Below, piece after piece: positions 26,910 through 35,480 of a stretch of 64,000 nt of DNA (positions are counted from its first letter, which is position 1; every line of letters begins with the position of its first letter). The notes under the pieces were generated by a model that saw only the letters and a program-made list of their open reading frames with translations, ran no database searches and was not told the DNA's origin. The stretch spans positions 8,558,038 to 8,622,037 of the forward strand of contig NZ_JACHIR010000001.1 of the NCBI RefSeq assembly GCF_014203355.1, written 5' to 3'. The DNA comes from Kutzneria kofuensis. GTDB lineage: Bacteria; Actinomycetota; Actinomycetes; Mycobacteriales; Pseudonocardiaceae. A program made the translations under genes and the position numbers.

Positions 26910-28499
26910 ATGGTCAGGTTGGATCGGTTGGTCAACGTGCTCGGCGGGTACGGGCTGCGGTTGGTGCGGTGCCCGGTTCCACGCTCGACCGAACTGCGCA
27001 GCGTGGTGCTACACGAGCGGACGGCCGGGCGCACCGTAGTGGGCGATGTGCTGCTCGCCGTCGGTGCCGGCTCAGTCGCCGAAGCGGTGCGGTGGGCGAG
27101 CACTGCCCGTGCGGCCGTGGTGCTGGTGCGCGACGAAGACGAGTCCGTGGTCTCTGACCACGGGATGGAGCAGGCAGATGAGGAGCAGCCGGTCGCGGTG
27201 ATCGTTGTCGATCCGGCCGTGTCGTGGAGCGAGGTGGCGACGGTCGTGTACGGGCTGGTGCTCGAGGGCCGAGAAACCGAGTCCGGCCGGGGCCCGACCG
27301 ACCTGTTCGCGCTGGCCGACAGCCTCGCCGACGCGGTCGACGGCGCGGTGACCATCGAGGACCGGCTCTCCCGCGTGCTCGCCTACTCCAGCCTGCAACA
27401 GCACGCCGACCGGGCACGCGCGGAGACGATCCTGGGCCGCCAGGCGCCGGAACCATTGCGGGCGCTGTTCGCCGCGCGGGGAGTGGTCGCCCACTTGGAG
27501 TCGTCGGACGAGCCGCTGTTCGTGCCCGAGGACCCCGATCACGGCCTCACCGGACGCGTCGTGGTCGCCGTCCGCGCCGGACGGGAGCTGCTCGGCTCGG
27601 TGTGGGTGACCAATCCCCACCCCCTGGGCCGAGAGCGGCACCAGGCCCTGACCGACGGCGCCCGCACCGTCGCACTCCACCTTCTCCGATCCCGGGCCAG
27701 CGCTGACCTCGAACGCCAGGTCGAGACCGACCTGGTCATGCAACTACTGGAGGGAACGGCTGACGCCGCCACCGTGGTGAGCAAGCTCGGCCTTCCCCAG
27801 AAATCGATGTATGTCATCGCCTCTCGCGCCCACCTCGCCGAGCAGGAGCGGCACGCGGCGCTACTGCTGGCCTTCGACCGCGCGACCACCGGCTTCGGGT
27901 GGTCACGCCCCGGACGCAGCGCGATCGCCGGCAATACCCTCTACACCGTGCTTCCCGGAGACGACATCTCCGCGGCACGCACGTGGATCACATCACTGCG
28001 GGCCGCGCTGCCGACCCGCTTGGCACTCATGGCCGGCATCAGCGCCCCGGCGGCGTCGGAGAACCTTCCCGCCGCCCGCGAGGAAGCCGACGAATGCCTG
28101 GCCCTCCACGAAACCCGACACACCGGCAGCGTCCCCCCGGCCTACGAGGAATCCTGGGACGACATCCTGCTGCAGCGCCTGCGCACCGCCGCCCGGGCGG
28201 GACGCGCACCAGCACGCGGACCGGTGTCCGAACTACGCCGCCACGACACCGAACACGACACCCAGTACGTCGCCACACTGCGTGCGTGGCTGCAGGCCCA
28301 AGGAGACCCCGCCGAAGCCGGCCGACAACTCGGCGTCCACGAGAACACCATCCGCTACCGGCTGCGCAAGATGACCGAACTCACCACGTTGGACCTAGGG
28401 GACGGCAAGAAACGTTTCGCGATGATGATCGAGGTCGCCGCCCTCGACAATCCACTGACCAGCACACAACCGCCTGTCTCGAACCCTGACCAGGGCTGA
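26910..28499 (+). CDS. PucR-family transcriptional regulator
   Basis: 529 residues from ATG 26910 (GGGAG 5 bp upstream; GTG 26898 is an alternative). N-terminal PucR sensory domain (GDVLLAVGAGSVAEAVRWA), a GAF-like middle (ETILGRQAPEPLRALFAARGVV...AVRAGRELLGSVWV), and the C-terminal helix-turn-helix (TLRAWLQAQGDPAEAGRQLG, HENTIRYRLRKM). PucR proteins usually sense an amino acid or purine and switch on a neighbouring catabolic gene. Here the divergent neighbour is a decayed amino-acid oxidase gene, so the regulator may be orphaned or work elsewhere. Confidence 0.88.
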   Translation: MVRLDRLVNVLGGYGLRLVRCPVPRSTELRSVVLHERTAGRTVVGDVLLAVGAGSVAEAVRWASTARAAVVLVRDEDESVVSDHGMEQADEEQPVAVIVVDPAVSWSEVATVVYGLVLEGRETESGRGPTDLFALADSLADAVDGAVTIEDRLSRVLAYSSLQQHADRARAETILGRQAPEPLRALFAARGVVAHLESSDEPLFVPEDPDHGLTGRVVVAVRAGRELLGSVWVTNPHPLGRERHQALTDGARTVALHLLRSRASADLERQVETDLVMQLLEGTADAATVVSKLGLPQKSMYVIASRAHLAEQERHAALLLAFDRATTGFGWSRPGRSAIAGNTLYTVLPGDDISAARTWITSLRAALPTRLALMAGISAPAASENLPAAREEADECLALHETRHTGSVPPAYEESWDDILLQRLRTAARAGRAPARGPVSELRRHDTEHDTQYVATLRAWLQAQGDPAEAGRQLGVHENTIRYRLRKMTELTTLDLGDGKKRFAMMIEVAALDNPLTSTQPPVSNPDQG

Positions 28500-28746
28500 C
28501 AAGTCGAGCCCACGCCACTCGTGCTGACGGCCGGCGCCCACTACAGCTGTTTCACGCAGACAGCGGCTCGCATCGCTGTTGGGACCACCAACTGTTGGGC
28601 TGCGACAAACACTACTTCTTTCGTTGTCGAATGTTGACAACCATCGTGGTGTTCGTCGAGGCATGGTGGATATCGACAGCGTGACGCGGTGACAGCTCGC
28701 GATCGCGCGGTTCGCGTCAACTGGGACAACCCGTTGGAGGTATGTC

Positions 28747-28905
28747 ATGCTCAGCGGCGACGAACGCCCGGCGTTCCGCGCAATTCAGAAAACCCTGGTC
28801 GACGACGTCGCGTTCAAGGAGCCGATCCGCTCCTGTTCCTGATCATCCCCGGATCCTGGCGAACCGCATCGAAAATCGCAAAAAGAAGCGCACCGGCTGA
28901 TCTGT
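28747..28905 (+). pseudogene. Frameshifted short ORF behind a perfect Shine-Dalgarno
   Basis: GGAGGT sits five bases before ATG 28747. The frame gives MLSGDERPAFRAIQKTLVDD and stops at 28839; its start resembles the MLSxxERRxLxxIExxL opening of DUF3040 proteins. A +1 frame from the same point continues into a hydrophobic stretch LLFLIIPGSW. I read this as a small membrane protein gene with one frameshift. The universal stress protein gene starts 45 bp later. Confidence 0.35.
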
Positions 28906-28949
28906 TTCCGCCGGACCGGACCGTGTTGCAAGAAATGGAGACGGCAACT

Positions 28950-29564
28950 GTGAACACAATCATCTGCGGCATCGACCGTTCACCGGGAGCTCGGTCAGCC
29001 GTGCGTGTCGCGGCGGCACTGGCTGAGCGACTGTCCGCCCGTCTGATCGCCGTGCACGTGCGTGACCAGTCACCCCGAGATGGGGACCCGGCCCTACGCG
29101 TGGCGACGAACATCGTCGCGGAGGAGGTGCCGAACGTCGGCGCGCAACCCCGCGGAGCAACCGGTGACATCGCCGAGCGCCTGGGCGCGATCGCACGGTC
29201 GGAAGACGCGCTCATGATCGTGGTCGGCGCACGCCGTCGTGGACGCTCTCGCGCCTTTCTCCGTGCGCGTTCCGCTGTCGGCCTGGTCAGTCTGACGGAC
29301 ATCCCGGTCCTCGTCGCGCCGCTGCCCACCGGCTCGACCAACGCGAGCCCCGCCACCACCACAAGCGACGCGACGTGCCGGTCACTGCTGTCACCAGAGG
29401 CAGCATCGAACGTCGAGCGCGGCAACGACGAGACGTCGAGTGGTCATGTCAGGCCCGCAGGGACCACCGTGGCCGAGCAGCGGCGACTTCGCCGCACTTC
29501 AGGTGTCCGGATACGACCGCCGTGGTCACGCGGGCCGTATCGGAGCAGGCGACCTTATCGCTGA
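28950..29564 (+). CDS. Universal stress protein (UspA family)
   Basis: 204 residues from GTG 28950, preceded by AATGGAGA. The Usp domain covers residues 1-130: TIICGIDRSPGARSAVRVAA (strand 1 and helix 1), LIAVHVRD, DALMIVVGARRRGRSRAFLR (ATP-loop GxRxxG region) and VLVAPLP. The usual GS after the loop is RS here, so nucleotide binding is uncertain. The last ~70 residues are Ser/Thr/Arg-rich and look like read-through, suggesting a lost stop. Probably induced by stress or starvation like others of the family. Confidence 0.75.
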   Translation: MNTIICGIDRSPGARSAVRVAAALAERLSARLIAVHVRDQSPRDGDPALRVATNIVAEEVPNVGAQPRGATGDIAERLGAIARSEDALMIVVGARRRGRSRAFLRARSAVGLVSLTDIPVLVAPLPTGSTNASPATTTSDATCRSLLSPEAASNVERGNDETSSGHVRPAGTTVAEQRRLRRTSGVRIRPPWSRGPYRSRRPYR

Positions 29565-29603
29565 CGCGAGTGCGGCCCTGCCGTCCCGTGGCGGCGCTCG
29601 GAA

Positions 29604-30608
29604 TCACTTTCCCGTGACCACGCCCGTGTCGGTGTCGATGCTCACCTGCTGGTGCCAGCTCATGGACATGGTGGTGTGGCTGGGGAAAGTGAGCGGCAGC
29701 CACACGTACTTCGAGCTGTTGACCGGGCCGCCCGTCGCCGGTGCCCACCGGTCGCCGAGGTAGAGGTAGGAGGTGGTCTGCGTGCCCTGCACCGGCAGCA
29801 CGTACGCGGTCTGTGACTGGAACGCCGTGGAGTTGCCGACATTGGCCAGGCCGCTCCACGGGCCGGCGACGCTGCTCGCCGTCGCGTATTTCTGCTGGTT
29901 CGGGTTCCAGTACGTCGCTCCCGAGGTGAGCAGGAAGTACGTGCCGTCGCGCTTGAACATGGCCGGCGCCTCCCGGGACGAGCCCGGCCACAGCGTGTGC
30001 ACCAACGCGCTGACGCTGCGATAGTCGCTGGAGAGCCGATAGACGTCGAGGTCGGCGTTGTTCCGGGCCGCGGAAATCATGTATGCGGTGCCGTCGTCGT
30101 CACGAAACAGCGTGAGGTCGCGGGACATGTTGCCCAGCGGCCGGAAGCTGCCCTGGTGGTCGTACTTTCCGTCCACTGTGGACGACACGGCGACGGCGGC
30201 GCGGGCCTCGTTGTAGTCCTTGCCGTTCTCCTTGTGCATCCACATCACGAACTGGTGCGTCGTGCTGTTGTAGATCACCTTCGGCCGCTCGATGTCCGAG
30301 GTCCGCAGCTCTGCGGCCGAGGACTGGGTGAGCGCGTCGCCCCGGTACTCCCAGGCCTTGAGGTCGGCCGACCGGTAGACCGAGACCGCCTTGAAGGTGT
30401 TGTCCGGGTTGCGGTTCTCACCGAACCAGTAGTAGTACGCGCCCACCTTGACCATGCCGCCGCCGTGGGCCTGAACGGCATGGCCGGCCGTGTCGGTGAA
30501 CTGAACCCCGTTGGCGATCGTCACCGTCGCCGCCTGGGCCGGGGGCGTGAGAACCAGAGCGAACGACAGCGCCAGCACGGCGCCGACCGCACCGCCTCGT
30601 CGTGACAT
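29604..30608 (-). CDS. Secreted GH43-like glycoside hydrolase (galactan-type)
   Basis: 334 residues, ATG 30608 with AAGGAG. Signal peptide to about residue 27 (ALSFALVLTPPAQA). The mature protein is a five-bladed propeller as in GH43: GGGMVKVGAYYYWFGEN near the first catalytic position, ELRTSDIERPKVIYN, SRDLTLFRDDDGTAYMISA, EAPAMFKRDGTYFLLTSG and SWHQQVSIDTDTG. This arrangement fits the exo-beta-1,3-galactanase-like subgroup (GH43_24), which trims arabinogalactan; some members use a different catalytic set. It follows the GH5 gene on the same strand and lies in a block with a GH53 galactanase, which supports a galactan role. Confidence 0.8.
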   Translation of the reverse strand: MSRRGGAVGAVLALSFALVLTPPAQAATVTIANGVQFTDTAGHAVQAHGGGMVKVGAYYYWFGENRNPDNTFKAVSVYRSADLKAWEYRGDALTQSSAAELRTSDIERPKVIYNSTTHQFVMWMHKENGKDYNEARAAVAVSSTVDGKYDHQGSFRPLGNMSRDLTLFRDDDGTAYMISAARNNADLDVYRLSSDYRSVSALVHTLWPGSSREAPAMFKRDGTYFLLTSGATYWNPNQQKYATASSVAGPWSGLANVGNSTAFQSQTAYVLPVQGTQTTSYLYLGDRWAPATGGPVNSSKYVWLPLTFPSHTTMSMSWHQQVSIDTDTGVVTGK

Positions 30609-30710
30609 AGCGGTCTCCTTTCGATGTCAGCAGGGGCAGCCGCGTCGCGTGGGTTTCGACATGACGCGACCGCCCCGAAAGATGGCTGGTCCTCAGTGGA
30701 CTGAGCGGAT

Positions 30711-30839
30711 TCACTGCCGGTTGGTGCCGCCGTCGCAGTCGTAGATGTCCAGCTGAGTGCCGTTGGTCTGGGTGCCCTTCGGCACGTCCAGACACTTGCC
30801 GGCGCTCACCGCGCGCACCTCACCCGACGTCCCACCGCT
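30711..30839 (-). pseudogene. Severed ricin-B domain of the GH5 gene
   Basis: Reading one frame off the GH5 stop gives a Gly/Ser linker (ASGSGGTSGE) and then VRAVSAGKCLDVPKGTQTN and DIYDCDGGTNRQ, then TGA at 30711-30713. This matches the start of the ricin domain in the paralogue at 1-867 (HAVGAGKCLDVPGASQANG, IWDCTGGSNQ). So a frameshift in the linker cut the lectin domain off, and two thirds of it have since been lost. Confidence 0.75.
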
Positions 30840-31911
30840 ACCGCTTGCCGCCGGGGTTGGAGCTGTAGCCCCAGGCGTACTCGAGTCGGTCGCGGCCGGT
30901 GGCGTTGACCGTGGTCAAAGACAGATTGGTGCCGGTGCCGTGGAGCTGCTCCATGGACCAGGAATCGCCGGTGCGCAGGCCGGGCCAGTAGATGGAGCCG
31001 ACACCTTCGCTGCGCATGGTGTCGGTCATGGCGTAGTAGTAGGACCTGTTGTTGTCACCGTCGCGCGAGCCGTTGTAGTTCACGCCCGTGCTCATCGGGA
31101 CGCCGAACTCGGTGACGATCGTGCGGGAGCCGTATCCGTGCAGGTGACTGTTCAGTTCGGTGACCCAGGCGGCTTCAGTTTTGTGTGAGATGCCGAAGAC
31201 GCTGTACAGGTGCAGGGACAGCAGGGTGCCGCTCAGGCGTGAGTCGGCCCCGACCGGGCCGAGGTTGGTGTCGGTTCCGGTGCCGGCCACCACGATGCGT
31301 CCGCGCGGCACTTTGGGATAGTGGGCCACGAAGCTCGCGGCGAAGTTGACCCAGGCGCTGCTGCTGAATCCGCCCGGTTCGTTGTAGATCTCGAAGTACA
31401 CGCCGGGCTTGCTGAGGTAGCGGTTGATCACCATGTCCCACATCTTGTAGAAGGCCGTGGTGTCCTTGACGCAGCTGCAGGAGCCGGGGTAGGCCCATGG
31501 CGCGATCATGACGTTCATGCCCTGGTCGAGGGTCGCGTCGAGGGCGCCGATGTAGCTGTTCCACCAGGCCGACGAGGTGGTCTTGTCGTTCATGCCGAAA
31601 CGGACGGTGTTGGCGCCCAGATTGGCCTTGAACCCACTGACTATCGCCGAGGCCTTGGCGTAGGTGGTGGCATAGCTGTCCGATGTGGACAGGCCCGACG
31701 GCACGACCGGGCCGTTGACGAAGTTGTCTCGTGGATCGGCCCAGTTCACGCCCTTGAACTGGCTGGTATTGACGACGGCGTGGGCGGGGGCAGAGAGCGG
31801 GCCGGTAGCCATTGCGGTGGCGGCGAGCGCCGCGGTGGCCAGGACCGTGAGCAGTATGCGCGGTCGCGGGATCGGGCGTCGGCTGTGGTTGCGTCCGGGA
31901 CGAGAAAGCAT
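30838..31911 (-). CDS. Secreted GH5-type glycoside hydrolase, lectin domain lost
   Basis: 357 residues, ATG 31911, AAGAAGGG upstream. Signal peptide ends near APAHA (residue 35). Barrel with FKGVNWADPRDNF, the acid/base E178 in YFEIYNEPGG and nucleophile E268 in IVTEFGVPM. It ends at GYSSNPGGKR directly after the catalytic domain; a frameshift in the linker removed the ricin domain still readable downstream. It probably remains an active extracellular beta-glycanase without its binding module. A half-site of the cellulose-operator type (TGGGAGCG, 31930-31937) lies upstream. Neighbours are GH43 and GH53 enzymes. Confidence 0.85.
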   Translation of the reverse strand: MLSRPGRNHSRRPIPRPRILLTVLATAALAATAMATGPLSAPAHAVVNTSQFKGVNWADPRDNFVNGPVVPSGLSTSDSYATTYAKASAIVSGFKANLGANTVRFGMNDKTTSSAWWNSYIGALDATLDQGMNVMIAPWAYPGSCSCVKDTTAFYKMWDMVINRYLSKPGVYFEIYNEPGGFSSSAWVNFAASFVAHYPKVPRGRIVVAGTGTDTNLGPVGADSRLSGTLLSLHLYSVFGISHKTEAAWVTELNSHLHGYGSRTIVTEFGVPMSTGVNYNGSRDGDNNRSYYYAMTDTMRSEGVGSIYWPGLRTGDSWSMEQLHGTGTNLSLTTVNATGRDRLEYAWGYSSNPGGKR

Positions 31912-31972
31912 GGATGGCCCTTCTTTCGGTGGGAGCGGATGGAGCAGAGCGGCGCCTGCAGCGTGGGGGCGG

Positions 31973-32149
31973 TCAACGGTCCGTGGGTGTCATGCCGCCC
32001 ATCGAGTGGCCGGACGCGCCAACCCCGGCGGTCGTGTCGATATGGCCAGCCAACGGTTTTGCGGGCGCGGTTGCCGGGATCACTGTTCCGAGTGCGGCGG
32101 TCAGGGTGCCGGCCCGCGGGAGCGCGGTGCGAGTCAGGTAAGTCGGCAT
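31973..32149 (-). pseudogene. Remnant of a secreted alpha/beta hydrolase
   Basis: 58 codons from ATG 32149. A signal-peptide-like start (LTRTALPRAGTLTAALG) is fused in frame to HIDTTAGVGASGHSMGGM, whose GHSMGG is the nucleophile elbow of cutinase/PET-hydrolase-type alpha/beta hydrolases. In intact proteins about 100 residues separate these parts and ~150 follow. Both are gone, so this is a deletion remnant. Confidence 0.5.
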
Positions 32150-32336
32150 GGCCGGGAGTCCTTCGTTCGGTGCGATGTCGCGCGGCGCGGCGATCAGGGT
32201 CGGGGCCCGGCAGGGCTTCGCTGCGTGATCCCTGTCGCGGCACCGGGCGCGCCACTGCCGTTCCTCAACCGGTGAGAGGGCGTGGCCGAGCGGTGTCACC
32301 GTCCTCGGTGGACCTCCCCGACGATCGGCGTCCCGC

Positions 32337-33401
32337 TCACGCCTGCAGGAACCCGTTCATGATCGCCGTCGGCTCCCGGGTGGAGGAGTTCCACGCCCCG
32401 TCGCCGTACCCGGTGAACGGCGACATGCATTCGGGCTCCCAGTAGAAGATGCCCTGACCGCCGTTGTTCTTGAGCGCCTTGATGTAGGCGACCAGCTTGG
32501 CCTCGGTGGACGATGCCTTGCTGACGGGGCCGCCGAACTCGGTCTGCATGAACGGCTTGTGGTAGGCGTCGGAGATCTTCTTCATGTTGCCCACAATGCT
32601 GGTCGCGAGGTTGGCGCTGCCGTAGGAGGAGAACACCGACATGTCCCACTTGCCGCCGTGGCCGCTGTAGGCATTGAAGAACGTCTGCATCGAGGGGTAC
32701 TTCTGCGGCTGGGCCAGGTGGATGCACACGGTCGTGCTCGGCGACACCTGCTTGACCTGGTTGTAGGCGGCGTTGAGCAGGCCGGCCATCTGGCCCGGGT
32801 TGGAGACGCTGCCGACGGGGTGGCAGATGCCGCTGTTGATCTCGTTGCCGATCTGCACCCAGGTGGGCAGCACGTCGTTGCTCTTCATGACGTTCATGGT
32901 CTGGCTCACGTAGTTGTTCATGGCCGTGAGCATCTGGCTGTAGTTCATGTTCTTCCAGGCTCCGGGCGGGTTCTGCACGCCGACGGAGTTCCAGGTGTCG
33001 CCGAACATGTAGTCCAGCATGATGGACATCCCTGCGGCCTTGACCCGCTTGGCGAACGCGGCGACCTCGGTGATGCCGCAGTGGCCGTTGGCCGGGTCGC
33101 CGGATGGATTGACGAACGTGCGCAGCCGGACGGCGCTGATGCCGTATCCCTTGAGGATGGTCAGCAGGTCCTGCGGCTGGCCATTGGCGTTCTTCCAGCT
33201 GTAGCCGTGGGCTTCCATCTGGGGCGCCCAGCTCACGTCGACGGCCTTGACGAAAGTGGTCGCGACGGTCGCGCCCGCCGCGGTGGCGGCCAGTGTCCGG
33301 GGCAGAGCGCTCGTGCCGAGCAGGGCCGCGCCGGCCGCCGCGCCGAGCAGGACGCTGCGCCGCCCTAGTTGCGCGGGCTCGTTGTCTGGCTTGTCGATCA
33401 C
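32337..33401 (-). CDS. Secreted GH53 endo-beta-1,4-galactanase
   Basis: 354 residues from GTG 33401 behind AAGGAG; a longer frame to 33452 lacks a better start. A twin-arginine signal (QLGRRSVLLGAAAGAALLG) ends near residue 39, so it is exported folded. The barrel has the GH53 order: KAVDVSWAPQMEAHG, AVRLRTFVNPSG, acid/base E187 in VQIGNEINSG, nucleophile E288 in MQTEFGG, and FYWEPE near the end. It should cut beta-1,4-galactan side chains of pectin. A LacI-type box lies 35 bp upstream. It leads the minus-strand run with GH5 and GH43. Confidence 0.87.
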   Translation of the reverse strand: MIDKPDNEPAQLGRRSVLLGAAAGAALLGTSALPRTLAATAAGATVATTFVKAVDVSWAPQMEAHGYSWKNANGQPQDLLTILKGYGISAVRLRTFVNPSGDPANGHCGITEVAAFAKRVKAAGMSIMLDYMFGDTWNSVGVQNPPGAWKNMNYSQMLTAMNNYVSQTMNVMKSNDVLPTWVQIGNEINSGICHPVGSVSNPGQMAGLLNAAYNQVKQVSPSTTVCIHLAQPQKYPSMQTFFNAYSGHGGKWDMSVFSSYGSANLATSIVGNMKKISDAYHKPFMQTEFGGPVSKASSTEAKLVAYIKALKNNGGQGIFYWEPECMSPFTGYGDGAWNSSTREPTAIMNGFLQA

Positions 33402-33435
33402 GGGCGCGCTCCTTCGATAAGCGACCAGGCGGGTG

Positions 33436-33451
33436 TGGAAAGCGCTTACCA
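33436..33451 (-). promoter_or_regulatory. CebR/CelR-like operator upstream of the GH53 gene
   Basis: TGGAAAGCGCTTACCA is a near-palindrome around AGCGCT and resembles the actinobacterial cellulase operator TGGGAGCGCTCCCA bound by LacI-type CebR/CelR. Its place 35 bp before the GTG fits repression released by a sugar. Confidence 0.6.
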
Positions 33452-33459
33452 ACGACGAT

Positions 33460-34859
33460 GATGGAATCGCTCCAAGGAGATCGTTTCAAGGGCCGACGTT
33501 GCACCGCCGCGACCGCGAACGCCGGCCTCCCGTGGTGTCGCACGACATCGGTGGGTCGGTGGGCCTGCGGATTCGGTTGCACCACACCGAACGTCGTCGT
33601 CACCGTGCTCGCCAGGAGCCGGTCGGCTCGGCGGTGCGAATCTCGGTGAAAGTTTCAGCCTTGCCTACGGCGGCACTGGCGTAACCGATCACTTACGGGC
33701 CTCACGGCCTCCGTCCAGTCCCCGGTGCCAGCATCAAAGTGATCGATCACTATTTGGGAACGGCACCCGCACCAGTCGGTCTGCGCAGGACGGGGCCGCT
33801 GGACCCGCGCGGTATAACCCAGACCGAGCGTCTTGGTACAGGTGTCTCGGAACGCGTGGCCGACCAGAACGGGCGCGCCGTAGGCAGGCGGCGGCAGCGC
33901 TGGGGAGCAACCGTGTGCGCTGAACGGTCCCCACCTGCGCACAAGGGCTCTGAGGGGACCCGCGCTGACCTGCGGAGGGTGTGTTTTCGTAGGTCAGCGC
34001 ATCGGGTCGTCGATAGTTGGCACGGTAGAGGTCAGGTATGCAGTTCGAGGCGCCGTTTTCGCTGGTCAAGCCCTGGTGGTGCCGACGCGGCAGGCCCTGG
34101 CTGGTGGTGCTCATACTTCGCTGTGTTTCGTCGTGCACGAGCTGCTCGGTCGCTGGCGTTGCTGGTGATGGTGTGCCGAGGCAGGGTTCGAGTGTGCGCG
34201 TCTTGGACATCGCCGGTGGAGTCGATCGCTTCGGTCGGTGATGGTCAGGTTCTCTGGCTGGCTCGGTGATCTTGCAATAGGTCCGGTTGGTTGTGGACCG
34301 GTGGTGACGGGCTGGTGGAGCGTCTATCGGGCCCGCAGGGGTGGGAGCTGACGGCAACGGCGGCTGGACGTGGTCCTGTTGGTAGCGGTCAGGTGGTGAG
34401 TCCTGTTGTCGTGGCGGACGGTGAACCAGCCCAGGGCCGTTCTCGCGCCAGACCGAGGCGATGCCGTACTTCTCCAGGAACTTGACGCTGAAGGTGCCGA
34501 CGCTCTCACTGAACAGGGCCAGCATGTGGACCGCCTCCCCTCGGATAATCAACGAAGTCGATTTAGACCACGACGAGTTCACCGCCTCCGGCGAAGGCTC
34601 AGACGGGACGGATCTGGCTGGCGGGCGCCCGGAAGACAGCCGAACTACGCGACAAGATGGCGCAGCAGTCGACGCAGTAGCGAACAGTAGAGGGGCAGGC
34701 GGTTGACGAATACTGCGGTTTCGAGTTCAACCCGGAACGCTGCGGTTCGGGGGGCTAGTCTCCACGCCACCCGTCGACCTTCCCCCTGTTTTGACAGTGC
34801 CGCGTTACCGGGATCCTGGAGGGATCGTCACGAACGTTGAACCTCCCACTAAAATTCAC
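33460..34859. other. 1.4-kb stretch without a convincing gene
   Basis: GC is lower than in the flanks. The longest frame (minus, 34582-33734) starts MNSSWSKSTSLIIRGEAVHM then LALFSESVGTFSVKFLEKYG and looks protein-like for about 60 residues, then becomes Pro/Thr/Gln-rich without any family signal. It may hold a gene fragment near 34440-34580; I could not name it. Nothing else is supported. Confidence 0.35.
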
Positions 34860-34890
34860 TTGACAGGCCGAACCGGGGATGCGCTAGCGT
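34860..34890 (+). promoter_or_regulatory. Probable sigma-70-type promoter of the secreted protein gene
   Basis: TTGACA (34860-34865) and TAGCGT (34885-34890) are separated by 19 bp, ending 37 bp before ATG 34928. The -35 is consensus; the spacing is at the long end of normal. Confidence 0.5.
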
Positions 34891-34927
34891 GGTGTTTTAC
34901 AAACATCAACGAAGGAAAGGTTGGTCA

Positions 34928-35383
34928 ATGCGTCTGATCAGATTAGTTGTCGCCGCCTGTGTCCTCGGGACGACGGCCCTGATGGCCCCGGTGGCTGTCG
35001 CGGCCCCCAGCGCTGAAGGGTGCACGTACACTGACTATTACTACGGCCCTACGGCCACCGTTATGTGCGATACCCTCGGCACCGGTCTTGAAATGGTTTG
35101 GTCCGATCATCGGCGCGAGAATTTTGTGTTGGGCGCTAATGGTGTCGTTTATCAAGAATGGCAGCTTTACGGTGGGGACACGCAAGGGAGTGGCTGGCGT
35201 CCCATGGGCCATTCCAATAACGTCCGGGATGGGATGTACTGGTACGGACACGGGGATGCCCATAACAGTGATCGTCCCATCGTAGAGGCGTACGGCGGCG
35301 ACTATGTGTGGTATTGTGACGCTTGGAACGGGAGCGCGTGGACGGACTGGTACGTCTGTCCTGTGCAGGGTGGGGATGCGTGA
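34928..35383 (+). CDS. Small secreted protein, Trp/Tyr-rich
   Basis: 151 residues, ATG 34928, GGAAAGG upstream. Signal peptide MRLIRLVVAACVLGTTALMAPVAVAA, cut near residue 27. The mature part is rich in Trp, Tyr and Gly (DYYYGPTATVM, GMYWYGHGDAHNS, DYVWYCDAWNGSAWTDWY) and is about the size and aromatic pattern of the three-blade protein at 2736, with which it shares the WTDWY ending. A beta-propeller-like or lectin-like fold is plausible but not proven. GC is lower than that of its neighbours, a hint of transfer. Confidence 0.65.
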   Translation: MRLIRLVVAACVLGTTALMAPVAVAAPSAEGCTYTDYYYGPTATVMCDTLGTGLEMVWSDHRRENFVLGANGVVYQEWQLYGGDTQGSGWRPMGHSNNVRDGMYWYGHGDAHNSDRPIVEAYGGDYVWYCDAWNGSAWTDWYVCPVQGGDA

Positions 35384-35480
35384 CTCTTTTTGGGAGCGCG
35401 GCACTTGAGGAGGGAACGCGGTCTCGAGTGAGGTAATCGGCTGTGAGGGGCACCGCCACGCCCGCGCGAGCGTGCGCCGA

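Noticed and set aside
32296-33603. 435-codon frame overlapping the GH53 gene on the same strand
   Set aside because: Out of frame with the galactanase motifs and Arg/Gln/His-rich; a shadow frame.
33734-34582. 282-codon minus-strand ORF
   Set aside because: The first ~60 residues look protein-like, but the rest is Pro/Thr/Gln-rich and without Shine-Dalgarno or family signal; kept only as a note in the gap entry.
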